Assembly: GCA_012521705.1 (NCBI GenBank)
Contig: JAAYLX010000027.1
Span: 62,001 to 126,000 of the forward strand
Source of the DNA: Clostridiaceae bacterium
Lineage (GTDB): Bacteria; Bacillota; Clostridia; DSM-8532
DNA length: 64,000 nt
Direction: 5' to 3'
Part shown: in pieces, positions 38,138-46,491 of the stretch
How the letters are laid out: every line of letters begins with the position of its first letter
Position numbering within the stretch: the first letter of the stretch is position 1
Made by a program: the position numbers and the translations under genes
The notes under the pieces: model-generated
The model's input: only the letters and a program-made list of their open reading frames with translations
What the model was told of the DNA's origin: nothing
Databases searched by the model: none

Positions 38138-39643
38138 CTATTCCCCCGCATGCTTGATTCCCAATATCTCAAGCTCTTTCTCATTAAGACCCACACCTCT
38201 TAGCATGAGCCGGTTGCCCTTAAGGGCTTCTATTGAGTTAATGCCCATACCGCCCATCATTTCTTTAATTTCGTGTTTCCAGGCGGTTATGAGATTGACA
38301 AGTCTCTTATATCCCAGATTGGGGTTAAGGCGCTTTACAAGTTCCTCTTTTTGGGTTGCAATACCCCAGTTGCATTTACCGGTATGGCAGCTACGGCACA
38401 AATGGCATCCAAGGGCAATCAGAGCCGCAGTTCCTATGTAGACTGCATCAGCACCAAGAGCAACTGCCTTTACGACATCGGCACTGGAACGGATACTGCC
38501 TGCAACCACCAGGGAGACATTATTGCGGATACCCTCATCACGGAGCCGTTTGTCCACACTGGCCAGCGCCAGTTCAATGGGAAGCCCCACATGGTCACGA
38601 ATACGTGTGGGAGCAGCGCCCGTTCCTCCCCTGAATCCGTCAATGGCAATTATGTCAGCACCGCTTCGTGCAATTCCGCTCGCAATGGCGGAAACATTAT
38701 GCACAGCGGCAATTTTTACTATGACAGGCTTCGTATAGCCGGTTGCTTCCTTCAGGGAAAATACCAGTTGCCGCAAATCCTCTATGGAATAAATGTCATG
38801 GTGTGGCGCAGGAGATATGGCGTCGGAACCCTCGGGTATCATACGGGTTTTTGAAATATCCCCGACTATTTTTGCTCCGGGGAGATGTCCTCCGATACCG
38901 GGTTTAGCGCCCTGGCCCATTTTTATCTCAATTGCGGCGGAACTGTTAAGATACGCCTTGTGAACTCCAAAACGTCCGGATGCTACCTGTACAATTGTGT
39001 TTTTGCCGTATTTATAGAAGTCCTCGTGGAGGCCACCCTCACCGGTGTTATAAAGAATACCGAGTTCGGAAGCAGCCCTTGCAAGGCTTTCATGTGCGTT
39101 ATAGCTTATTGAGCCATAACTCATGGCGGAGAACATAACAGGGACCGAAAGCTCTACATGGGGAGGCATAACTTTCTTTATACGGCCGTTCTCGTCCCTT
39201 TCAATATTCTGGGCTTTGGAACCAAGCAGGACCTTGGTTTCCATAGGCTCTCTCAAAGGGTCTATTGAAGGGTTTGTGACCTGGGAAGCATTGAGCAGTA
39301 TCTTGTCAAAATACACGGGATACTTTTCAGGATTTCCCATGCTTGACAGCAAAACTCCTCCACCCTCGGCCTGCTTATAAATCTCCTGAATACTTTTTCC
39401 GGACCAGTTAGCGTTCTCCTTGAAGGTATGATCGGTTTTTACAATTTTCAGGGCCCTTGTCGGGCACAGGGACACACACCGGTGACAGTTCACGCATTTG
39501 GAATCATCTGCCACCATCTTTTTGATATCCTTCAGATATTCATGAACTTCGTTTGCGCATTGCCTCTCGCACACGCGGCAGGCGATGCAGCGGTCATAAT
39601 TTCTTACCACTTCATATTCTGGATATATGTAATTAACAGCCAT
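38138..39643 (-). CDS. glutamate synthase, FMN-binding synthase subunit
   Basis: A 501-residue core of glutamate synthase (GltB2/COG0069 type). The N-terminus carries two 4Fe-4S motifs (CIACRVCERQC, CVNCHRCVSLC). The FMN barrel follows with MSYGSISYNAHESLARAA, GQGAKPGIGGHLPG, SPAPHHDIYSIEDL and DGFRGGTGAAP, and the 3Fe-4S motif CHLCRSCHTGKC is near residue 415. It converts 2-oxoglutarate and ammonia from the amidotransferase subunit to glutamate. The start overlaps the amidotransferase stop by one base. Confidence 0.92.
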   Translation of the reverse strand: MAVNYIYPEYEVVRNYDRCIACRVCERQCANEVHEYLKDIKKMVADDSKCVNCHRCVSLCPTRALKIVKTDHTFKENANWSGKSIQEIYKQAEGGGVLLSSMGNPEKYPVYFDKILLNASQVTNPSIDPLREPMETKVLLGSKAQNIERDENGRIKKVMPPHVELSVPVMFSAMSYGSISYNAHESLARAASELGILYNTGEGGLHEDFYKYGKNTIVQVASGRFGVHKAYLNSSAAIEIKMGQGAKPGIGGHLPGAKIVGDISKTRMIPEGSDAISPAPHHDIYSIEDLRQLVFSLKEATGYTKPVIVKIAAVHNVSAIASGIARSGADIIAIDGFRGGTGAAPTRIRDHVGLPIELALASVDKRLRDEGIRNNVSLVVAGSIRSSADVVKAVALGADAVYIGTAALIALGCHLCRSCHTGKCNWGIATQKEELVKRLNPNLGYKRLVNLITAWKHEIKEMMGGMGINSIEALKGNRLMLRGVGLNEKELEILGIKHAGE

Positions 39644-40731
39644 TACGATTTTCCTTTCTCAAGTGTGATAATTACTCCTTCGCCGCCTTTTGGTGACCAG
39701 ACTCTGTCCAAGTCATTCTGAATAACTCTTATTGCAGCTTCTTCACTGGCAACGTAAAACATGTCATCTTTTTCTCCCACCACCATACTGCGAAGCTTGA
39801 GTCTGTCATTGAGGGCCATAAGCCCGCCCTCAAAGCCTACAATTATGGAGAAGGGCCCGGTAATTAACAATGAATCGAAAGTACTTCTTAAAAATTCAAG
39901 CTCTTCCCTTTCTTCCTGCGGTTTCCTCTCTATTGTTGACCAGAAGGGAGCTGCGATAACCGAGCAGACCTCCTTTAAAGTAAGTCCTTTCTTTCTGTTA
40001 AGATAATCGATAATATAGGTAATTACTTCGGTATCTGTCTGTAAAGTGCATTTGTATCCATACATTTCAATTGAACGGCGGTTGGCATCATAGGAAGATA
40101 TTTCACCGTTATGCACCACTGAATAATCAAGCAGTGCAAAGGGATGGGCGCCTCCCCACCATCCAGGAGTATTTGTAGGGTATCTTCCATGGGCTGTAAA
40201 GCAATATCCCTCATATTCCTCCAGACGGTAGAAACGTCCCACGTCTTCGGGATATCCCATTGCCTTGAATACACCCATGTTCTTTCCGCTCGAAAAGACA
40301 TACGCACCCTTTATGGACGTGTTAATCCTGAAAACACATTTAACTACAAATTCTCTCTCATCCAGCTGACTGCTGGCAAGTTTGGTCGGCAGCGGTGTGA
40401 CAAAGTATCTCCATATCAAAGGTTCATCCTTAATCTGCGGTACCTTACGGGTAGGTATTTTCGAAAGGTTTATTATGTCAAAATGCCTTTCTAAAAACTC
40501 TTCACATTCCTTTTTGGCAGCAAAGTTGTCATAAAACATGTGAAAAGCGTAGAAATCCTTGTATTCCGGATAAATACCATAGCCTGCGAACCCTCCGCCA
40601 AGTCCGTTGGAACGTTCGTGCATAACAGATATGGAATCTATGATAAGCTCGCCGGAAAAGCGTTTTCCCGATTTCGAAAAGATACCCGATACTGCACACC
40701 CTGATAAATTTCTGAACATTCCTTCTCTCAC
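39643..40731 (-). CDS. glutamate synthase, class II glutamine amidotransferase subunit
   Basis: About 362 residues of Ntn-type glutaminase that releases ammonia for the synthase subunit. The N-terminal region contains GCAVSGIFSK; the Cys is the expected nucleophile after processing. SVMHERSNGLGGGFAGYGIYP, AHGRYPTNTPGWWGGAHPF and VHNGEISSYDANRR follow. The GTG at 40731 is chosen because GGAGG lies 8 bases upstream; further upstream is leader RNA with an attenuator. First gene of the large minus-strand nitrogen operon. Confidence 0.9.
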   Translation of the reverse strand: MREGMFRNLSGCAVSGIFSKSGKRFSGELIIDSISVMHERSNGLGGGFAGYGIYPEYKDFYAFHMFYDNFAAKKECEEFLERHFDIINLSKIPTRKVPQIKDEPLIWRYFVTPLPTKLASSQLDEREFVVKCVFRINTSIKGAYVFSSGKNMGVFKAMGYPEDVGRFYRLEEYEGYCFTAHGRYPTNTPGWWGGAHPFALLDYSVVHNGEISSYDANRRSIEMYGYKCTLQTDTEVITYIIDYLNRKKGLTLKEVCSVIAAPFWSTIERKPQEEREELEFLRSTFDSLLITGPFSIIVGFEGGLMALNDRLKLRSMVVGEKDDMFYVASEEAAIRVIQNDLDRVWSPKGGEGVIITLEKGKS

Positions 40732-40747
40732 GTTTATTTCCTCCAGC

Positions 40748-40841
40748 AAAAAAATAAGGCATTCATCACATAGTACAAATAAGGGCACACAGCCAAATAG
40801 GCTTGTTTGCCTGTAACTATCTGATGAACGCCTTTGTTCAT
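40748..40841 (-). promoter_or_regulatory. ANTAR-type attenuator leader of the glutamate synthase operon
   Basis: On the minus strand ATGAAC and GTTCAT form a 6-bp stem around the six-base loop AAAGGC (40830-40835), with A at loop position 1 and G at 4, the established ANTAR signature. The 3' side of this hairpin (40822-40834) is also the 5' arm of a terminator whose 3' arm TGATGAATGCCTT (40756-40768) is followed by A and seven T. The two structures exclude each other. The terminator ends just before the ribosome site of the first gene. Confidence 0.85.
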
Positions 40842-40848
40842 ATGGCTT

Positions 40849-40877
40849 ATAATACTATAATCCAATATTTGTGTCAA
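40849..40877 (-). promoter_or_regulatory. promoter of the glutamate synthase operon
   Basis: A perfect TTGACA (40872-40877) and TATTAT (40849-40854) are 17 bases apart. The predicted start near 40842 places the six-base-loop hairpin at the very 5' end of the transcript. Confidence 0.8.
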
Positions 40878-41012
40878 CGGGTTTTGAATAATTATATATA
40901 AAATATTGCAAAGTTTATAATGAAATAAAATCCAATCCCATAAATTTTAGTGATTTTTGCAAGTTTGAAAAATGAAAATTGCACGATTCTCAAAAAAATT
41001 TTTAAAAAAGTA

Positions 41013-41041
41013 TTGACATTGTTTTAACGCCATGCTAATCT
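41013..41041 (+). promoter_or_regulatory. promoter of asnA-glnN
   Basis: A perfect TTGACA (41013-41018) and TAATCT (41036-41041) are 17 bases apart. The predicted RNA start is near 41048-41050, immediately before the attenuator hairpin. Confidence 0.8.
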
Positions 41042-41049
41042 TTTTTCAT

Positions 41050-41101
41050 ACAGCAAAGGTGCTGTGGATTTAATTTGTCCGCGGCACCTTTGCTTTTTTT
41101 G
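41050..41101 (+). promoter_or_regulatory. ANTAR-type attenuator leader of asnA-glnN
   Basis: ACAGC and GCTGT form a 5-bp stem around the loop AAAGGT (41055-41060; A1, G4). The competing terminator pairs AGCAAAGGTGCTGTGGA (41052-41068) with 41078-41094 over 17 bp including G-U pairs, then seven T. Formation of the small hairpin, stabilised by an ANTAR protein, would block the terminator. The loop sequence matches the nadE leader exactly and the glutamate synthase leader in five of six bases. Confidence 0.87.
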
Positions 41102-41118
41102 TTTCCGAAGTTACAAGA

Positions 41119-41165
41119 TTCCCGGTTCCCTGCCTGCAATCTCAGATTGCCTGGGTAGGCGGGAT
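41119..41165 (+). repeat. imperfect long hairpin after the asnA attenuator
   Basis: TCCCG at 41120 pairs with CGGGA at the other end, and CAATC/GATTG closes a 3-base inner loop, with imperfect pairing between. No T-run follows. It lies between the attenuator and the asnA ribosome site and could be an mRNA processing or stability element. Confidence 0.45.
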
Positions 41166-41194
41166 TCAAAATAATTCTTGAAAGGAGCGAAAGT

Positions 41195-42202
41195 ATGAGT
41201 CAATTGACAATACCAAAAGGGTACAAATCACTGTTAAGCCTGTATGATACCCAAAGTGCAATAGGAAGGATAAAGAGGATTTTTGAGGATAATCTTGGCA
41301 AAGCCCTTAATCTGAAAAGGGTCTCAGCACCATTATTCGTTCTTGCCAACACAGGAATTAATGATGACCTTAACGGTGTTGAACGTCCTGTTGAATTTGA
41401 TATTAAAGAAACCAAAGGCTATGCCCAGGTTGTACATTCATTGGCAAAATGGAAACGCCTGGCACTGCATAAATACGGATTTCCTGTAGGTGAAGGTCTA
41501 TATACCGACATGAACGCCATTCGCCGCGACGAAGATATGAGCAATCTCCATTCAATATACGTAGATCAATGGGATTGGGAAAAAGTTATAGACCGCGAAA
41601 CAAGAAATGTTGAAACCCTGAAGGACACGGTGAGAAAAATAGTAGGTGTTATATGTGACACTCTTGAAGAACTCAAAAAGCTTTATCCGGTCATTACACT
41701 GGATCTTTCAAGGGAAGTATCATTTATAACCACACAGGAACTGGAAGATATGTACCCGGCCCTTTCACCCAAAGAACGTGAAAACGAATATTTAAGGGAT
41801 CATAAAACTGCTTTTATTATGCAGATCGGAGATACATTGAAATCAGGCATCAAACATGACGGAAGGGCACCTGACTATGACGACTGGAAACTCAATGGCG
41901 ATATCCTTTTCTGGAACGACATTTTAGGATGTGCTTACGAAGTATCCTCCATGGGTATTCGTGTAGACAGGGATTCATTGGATGAACAGCTCTCCAAGGC
42001 GGGATGCGACGACAGACGCAGTCTGGAGTTCCATAAGATGCTTCTTAATGATGAACTGCCTTTAACCATGGGCGGTGGAATAGGACAATCAAGAGTATGC
42101 ATGCTTCTGTTGCAGAAAGCCCATATAGGTGAAGTTCAGGTATCGGTTTGGGATCAGGATACCATTAAGGGCTGTAAAGAAGCAGGAATTGAATTGCTTT
42201 AA
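41195..42202 (+). CDS. asnA: aspartate-ammonia ligase (ammonia-dependent asparagine synthetase)
   Basis: Makes asparagine from aspartate, ammonium and ATP. A 335-residue class II aminoacyl-tRNA synthetase-like enzyme: GINDDLNGVERPVEFDI, VVHSLAKWKRLAL, GLYTDMNAIRRDE, SIYVDQWDWEKVI and the C-terminal GGGIGQSRVCMLLL (motif 3-like). Length is standard. GAAAGGAGCGAAAGT precedes the ATG. First gene of asnA-glnN behind an ANTAR-type attenuator, fitting a role in ammonium assimilation. Confidence 0.95.
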   Translation: MSQLTIPKGYKSLLSLYDTQSAIGRIKRIFEDNLGKALNLKRVSAPLFVLANTGINDDLNGVERPVEFDIKETKGYAQVVHSLAKWKRLALHKYGFPVGEGLYTDMNAIRRDEDMSNLHSIYVDQWDWEKVIDRETRNVETLKDTVRKIVGVICDTLEELKKLYPVITLDLSREVSFITTQELEDMYPALSPKERENEYLRDHKTAFIMQIGDTLKSGIKHDGRAPDYDDWKLNGDILFWNDILGCAYEVSSMGIRVDRDSLDEQLSKAGCDDRRSLEFHKMLLNDELPLTMGGGIGQSRVCMLLLQKAHIGEVQVSVWDQDTIKGCKEAGIELL

Positions 42203-42220
42203 TTTAGGGAGGGAATTCAA

Positions 42221-44332
42221 GTGTCAAATAATAATAATAGTCATAATATAACCGAAATATTTGGCAGTATGGTATTTGGGGATGCCGTTATGAAAGAACG
42301 GCTGCCAAAAGATATCTATAAAGCTCTCAAGAAAACCATTGCCAACGGAACACATCTGGAACTTGACGTAGCCAATGTGGTTGCCACTGTTATGAAAGAT
42401 TGGGCTATCGAAAAAGGAGCTACCCATTTCACCCACTGGTTCCAGCCCATGACAGGTGTTACCGCAGAAAAACATGACAGTTTCATTGTTCCCGACGGCA
42501 GCGGTAAAGCCATAATGGAGTTTTCAGGAAAAGCCCTCGTAAAAGGTGAGCCTGACGCATCAAGCTTCCCTTCCGGAGGCTTGAGAAGTACCTTTGAAGC
42601 CAGGGGTTATACAGCATGGGATCCTACCTCTTATGCTTTTGTAAAGGGCAATACTCTGTATATTCCCACAGCTTTCTGCTCATACAGCGGAGAAGCCCTG
42701 GACAAGAAAACTCCCTTGCTCCGTTCCATGCAGGCTCTCAACAAGCAGGCGCTTCGTGTCCTTCAGTTATTTGGCGTTACTGATGCAAAACGCGTGGTGT
42801 CATCTGTAGGACCTGAACAGGAATACTTCCTGATAGACAGGGATGTATATTTGAAAAGGCCAGATCTTATGTACTGCGGAAGAACTCTGTTCGGCGCACG
42901 CCCGCCAAAAGGACAGGAAATGGAAGACCACTACTTTGGTACCATTAAACAGCGGGTTTCAGATTATATGCGCGAACTTAACGAGGAACTCTGGAAATTG
43001 GGAGTATATGCAAAGACTGAGCATAATGAAGTTGCTCCTGCACAGCATGAGCTTGCGCCCATTTACTCAGAATCCAATATTGCAACAGATCACAACCAGT
43101 TGGTAATGGAAATGATGAAGAGTGTTGCGGCAAAACACAACCTTGCTTGTCTGTTGCATGAGAAACCTTTTGCAGGAGTAAACGGCAGCGGAAAACACGT
43201 TAACTGGTCTGTCGCCACTGACACAGGAATAAACTTGCTTGAACCTGGTGATACGCCGTTTGAAAATGCTCAATTCCTCCTTTTCCTTGTAGCAGTAATC
43301 AAAGCTGTGGACGATTATCAGGATCTTATGCGTGTTTCTGTTGCAAGCGCTGGCAACGATCACCGCCTTGGTGCCAATGAAGCGCCTCCTGCAATAGTTT
43401 CTATCTTCCTTGGAGACGAACTTACTGAAATACTGAACGCTTTGGAAAACGACACATTATATACAGGCAAAGGCCAGACTTTAATGGAAATCGGAGCAAC
43501 AGTGCTTCCTCATTTCCCGAAGGATACAACCGACCGAAACCGTACATCACCCTTTGCCTTTACAGGAAATAAATTTGAATTCCGTATGCTTGGTTCAGCC
43601 TTTTCAATAGCAGGACCCATTATCGTGCTCAACACAATAGTTGCCGAAGTGTTGTCACAATTTGCAGACGAACTTGAAAAGAGCACTGATTTCAAGGCGG
43701 ATCTGAGCAAGTTAATCAAAAGGACCATTAAAAACCATAAGCGTATCATTTTCAATGGAAATGGTTATGACGCCGCCTGGGTGAAAGAAGCCGAACAGAG
43801 AGGGTTATCCAATCTGAAAACAACACCCGAAGCACTGCCGGCCCTCATTCATCCGAAAAATGTGGAAATGTTTGTCCGTCATGGAGTATTTTCAGAGCAC
43901 GAACTTCATTCACGGTATGACATTCTGCTTGAAAACTACTCAAAAACCATTAATATTGAAGCTCTTACAATGATAGACATGGTAAACAAGCATGTAATTC
44001 CAGCCGTGATTGACTACCAGAACGAACTTGCCGAACTGGTGCTTCGTAAAAAGGCAGTAAGTCCTGACATTGCAACAACTCTTGAGGAAAACCTCCTGAG
44101 TAAAATATCCAGACTGTCTGTAAGCCTTGAAAAGAGACTGAATCATCTGTCAGAACAAACCATCGCAGTCAGGGATATTAAAGACAATCTGGAACTTGCC
44201 AAAGCATACCGTGAAAAGGTTTATATGGCGATGAGCGAGCTGCGTCTTGTAGTTGATGAGCTTGAAATGTTAATCGGAAGCAAGCATTGGAAATTGCCTA
44301 CATACGCTGAAATTCTGAACAGCGTAAACTAA
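42221..44332 (+). CDS. glnN: glutamine synthetase type III
   Basis: A 703-residue GSIII, the large dodecameric form found in Bacteroides, cyanobacteria and clostridia. Visible blocks are [56 protein letters not shown] and [16 protein letters not shown]. The C-terminal extension typical of GSIII is complete. It starts 18 bases after asnA with GGGAGGG upstream. The cell thus has two glutamine synthetases; only this one lies behind a six-base-loop attenuator, so it may be the nitrogen-limitation form (inference). Confidence 0.95.
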   Translation: MSNNNNSHNITEIFGSMVFGDAVMKERLPKDIYKALKKTIANGTHLELDVANVVATVMKDWAIEKGATHFTHWFQPMTGVTAEKHDSFIVPDGSGKAIMEFSGKALVKGEPDASSFPSGGLRSTFEARGYTAWDPTSYAFVKGNTLYIPTAFCSYSGEALDKKTPLLRSMQALNKQALRVLQLFGVTDAKRVVSSVGPEQEYFLIDRDVYLKRPDLMYCGRTLFGARPPKGQEMEDHYFGTIKQRVSDYMRELNEELWKLGVYAKTEHNEVAPAQHELAPIYSESNIATDHNQLVMEMMKSVAAKHNLACLLHEKPFAGVNGSGKHVNWSVATDTGINLLEPGDTPFENAQFLLFLVAVIKAVDDYQDLMRVSVASAGNDHRLGANEAPPAIVSIFLGDELTEILNALENDTLYTGKGQTLMEIGATVLPHFPKDTTDRNRTSPFAFTGNKFEFRMLGSAFSIAGPIIVLNTIVAEVLSQFADELEKSTDFKADLSKLIKRTIKNHKRIIFNGNGYDAAWVKEAEQRGLSNLKTTPEALPALIHPKNVEMFVRHGVFSEHELHSRYDILLENYSKTINIEALTMIDMVNKHVIPAVIDYQNELAELVLRKKAVSPDIATTLEENLLSKISRLSVSLEKRLNHLSEQTIAVRDIKDNLELAKAYREKVYMAMSELRLVVDELEMLIGSKHWKLPTYAEILNSVN

Positions 44333-44424
44333 AACAGCTTTACTCAATGCCGGAAAATATTGGGTATTGATGAAGGGCATAGAGAACAGAAATAGAAAAA
44401 GGACATAGTAAAGGGCATAGGAAG

Positions 44425-44472
44425 TTGCCCACAATAAGAGGCTTACAAGAACACGGTAAGCCTCGTGGGCAA
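44425..44472 (+). repeat. long two-part hairpin downstream of glnN
   Basis: TTGCCCAC (44425-44432) pairs with GTGGGCAA (44465-44472), and inside it GAGGCTTAC pairs with GTAAGCCTC. Upstream at 44375-44421 the words GGGCATAG/GGACATAG occur three times. No T-run follows, so it is not by itself a terminator; the terminator comes just after. Confidence 0.6.
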
Positions 44473-44478
44473 AATTTA

Positions 44479-44530
44479 ACCCACAACCGATCCTTCAACA
44501 GGCTCCCGGCTGTGGGTCTTTTTTTATTTT
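44479..44530 (+). terminator. intrinsic terminator of asnA-glnN
   Basis: ACCCACAACCG (44479-44489) pairs with CGGCTGTGGGT (44507-44517) with one mismatch, followed by C, seven T, A and five T. A strong terminator for the plus-strand operon. The rest of the gap to 44666 is AT-rich and shows nothing else. Confidence 0.88.
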
Positions 44531-44666
44531 TGCCAAAGATTTTATCTTCCGGAGATTATTTCTAAGCTCTGAAGATTTCACCGATTTTAGGTTTCACTAC
44601 ACTCTGATAATTATTTCTTCACTCCGTAGTTATATTAACTCTCAGTAATTTTCTTCAATTCTGAGA

Positions 44667-45401
44667 TTATTTCTTCTCACCATAGATTACCGGCATTTTG
44701 CGCTTATGGTGGCTTGCATTGTGATACCTTTCAATAATTGCCTTATCTTCTTCGCTGACTTTGCCGGTAAGCAAAAACTCGTCAATCTTCTTATATGTTA
44801 TTCCCATTTCACTCTCATCGGTCTGTCCGTCAAAAAGTCCTGCGGAAGGCGCTTTGGTGATAATGGATTCAGGAGCGTTGAGGTAGCGCAGGAATTCGTA
44901 AATCTCGGTTACCGTCAAATCTGCAATGGGGTTAAAGTCATAGGCACTGTCGCCCCATTTTGTAAAGTAGCCCATGTAGCCCTCACTTCGGTTTCCCGTA
45001 CCCGCTACGAGCCTGTTTTCGCTGGCAGCCACAGTATAAAGAGTTGTCATGCGCAGGCGTGGAGCAATATTTACAAGTGCCGTATCATTTACAGTGGTCG
45101 CGCCAACAACTGCGTCAAGGAATGTCGAGCGCACTTGGGTCAGATCCACAACTCGCTGTTCAATTCCAAACTGTTTTGCAACAGCTTCGGCGTCTTTTTT
45201 GTCCTCTTCATAGTTTCTCCTTGAACCGCAGGGCATAATAATTCCAACCGTATTGTCACATGCCTTCTTGCAAAGAATACCCACCAGTGCGCTGTCTTTT
45301 CCGCCACTGTTGCCGTAAACTATGCCGCTTGCATTGGAAGAAGCAAGCACCTCCCGGATAAACTCAACCCGTTTTATTGTTTCAAGTGCATAATCTCTCA
45401 T
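44667..45401 (-). CDS. nadE: ammonia-dependent NAD synthetase
   Basis: Amidates nicotinic acid adenine dinucleotide to NAD using ATP and ammonia. About 244 residues with no N-terminal glutaminase (nitrilase) domain, so it needs free ammonia. The PP-loop is YGNSGGKDSALVG near residue 30; TGNRSEGYMGYFTKWGDSAYDFNPIADLTVTEI in outline covers the adenylate site, and PSAGLFDGQTDESEMG is present. The ATG at 45401 has GGAGAG upstream. It stands alone behind an ANTAR-type attenuator shared with asnA-glnN and glutamate synthase. Confidence 0.92.
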   Translation of the reverse strand: MRDYALETIKRVEFIREVLASSNASGIVYGNSGGKDSALVGILCKKACDNTVGIIMPCGSRRNYEEDKKDAEAVAKQFGIEQRVVDLTQVRSTFLDAVVGATTVNDTALVNIAPRLRMTTLYTVAASENRLVAGTGNRSEGYMGYFTKWGDSAYDFNPIADLTVTEIYEFLRYLNAPESIITKAPSAGLFDGQTDESEMGITYKKIDEFLLTGKVSEEDKAIIERYHNASHHKRKMPVIYGEKK

Positions 45402-45483
45402 CTTCAGCTCTCCTTTCAATATATCCGGTATTACGGCAGAGCGCCGAAGCCGGATTTATGTTTTCGTACTTCAGGCCAGAATC

Positions 45484-45579
45484 AAACAAAAAGGTGCTCA
45501 TCACATAACGCATTCAGCTAACCGCAATAACAGATCCGGTGTTATGGCTGATACATTATAGGATGAACACCTTTGTTCA
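45484..45579 (-). promoter_or_regulatory. ANTAR-type attenuator leader of nadE
   Basis: TGAAC and GTTCA form a 5-bp stem around the loop AAAGGT (45569-45574 on the minus strand; A1, G4). AAAGGTGTTCATC (45562-45574) also pairs over 13 bp with GATGAGCACCTTT (45490-45502), followed by TTGTTTG, a weaker T-run than at the other leaders. The design is the same as upstream of glutamate synthase and asnA. Confidence 0.8.
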
Positions 45580-45600
45580 ATTATAAATATTACAAACTAA

Positions 45601-45629
45601 ATTTTATCAGATAACAAAGCATATATCAA
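45601..45629 (-). promoter_or_regulatory. nadE promoter
   Basis: TTGATA (45624-45629) and TAAAAT (45601-45606) are 17 bases apart on the minus strand; the predicted start is about 15 bases before the attenuator hairpin. Confidence 0.72.
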
Positions 45630-45665
45630 CAGTGCATTAACTACAATACATCCATATTTCATGAC

Positions 45666-45893
45666 TTATAATGTTGAAGCAAAATGCTCCATCGCCTGTT
45701 TTAATTCGTCTTCTGCTTCAGGCTTTATGACAGCAAAAAACTCAGGCATTTTTCTCTCAAGATAAGCCTTGTCAAAAGTTCCTTCCGCCTGACGGGCAAA
45801 ACTTTCCTCCAATAATTTTCTGGCCTCTTCTTTTTTATCGTCCTTTACCCGTTCCATAAAAAAGTCATAAAACATCTTTTGACCTGGATTCAT
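45666..45893 (-). CDS. small conserved-looking protein, function unknown
   Basis: A 75-residue acidic protein, MNPGQKMFYDFFMERVKDDK..., predicted to be mostly helical, with no membrane segment or metal motif. AAAGGA lies about 10 bases upstream of the ATG. I recall similar short proteins in clostridial genomes but no function. It lies between the nadE promoter and the gamma-glutamylcyclotransferase-like gene, on the same strand. Confidence 0.6.
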   Translation of the reverse strand: MNPGQKMFYDFFMERVKDDKKEEARKLLEESFARQAEGTFDKAYLERKMPEFFAVIKPEAEDELKQAMEHFASTL

Positions 45894-46026
45894 AAATCAG
45901 TATTCCTTTCATTTCTTAATTATTAATATAATAACCATATTTTCATTCTCAGAAACATACAGATCAAAAAAAGGCAGCAAATCCGGTATGGTTTTTCAAA
46001 ACATCATCACTCGAAGATTCTTTGAA

Positions 46027-46473
46027 TCATTTTTTCCTTCTATCCATGAACTTTCGCCAGTTTCCGTCCGGAACCGGAATTCCTCTTTCGCGGGCATACT
46101 TCTCATCGGTGTAGATATACGTCCAACAGTTTAACTCTTTCCCGTCATCTGTGAATACTGTCTTAGGAACTCTTTTGTAAAGATTGTCGCTGCTCCTTTC
46201 ATCATAATCCTCCAACCAGTCAAGAGCTTTCAGAAGCTTTTCATCAACAGGCTCCACTACTTCACCTTCAACTATTTCGTTCCCTTCCAGCATTGCAGGA
46301 TACCCTTCAGGAAGATGATACAGTAATCCATAAGTTTTTGCAGGAGTTATGCGGCTGATATGGCCTTCAAGGTATCTCTTGTAGTTCCGGAACCCTTTCA
46401 TCAAAGTTCCGTATACGAAAACTTTGTCAATATGTTTCTCAGAAATCTTAAGTTCATTTTTATTGGTTTCCAT
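46027..46473 (-). CDS. gamma-glutamylcyclotransferase-like (AIG2/GGCT) family protein
   Basis: A 148-residue protein with the family signature VFVYGTLMKGFRNY near residue 18, followed by YHLPEGYPAML, EGEVVEP and LDWLEDY. A conserved acidic residue in the EGEV region acts as the base in characterised relatives, which release 5-oxoproline from gamma-glutamyl compounds; the substrate here is unknown. It starts 18 bases after the second short-chain dehydrogenase gene and may be the last gene of the PadR operon. Confidence 0.8.
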   Translation of the reverse strand: METNKNELKISEKHIDKVFVYGTLMKGFRNYKRYLEGHISRITPAKTYGLLYHLPEGYPAMLEGNEIVEGEVVEPVDEKLLKALDWLEDYDERSSDNLYKRVPKTVFTDDGKELNCWTYIYTDEKYARERGIPVPDGNWRKFMDRRKK

Positions 46474-46491
46474 ATTAACACCTTCACATTT

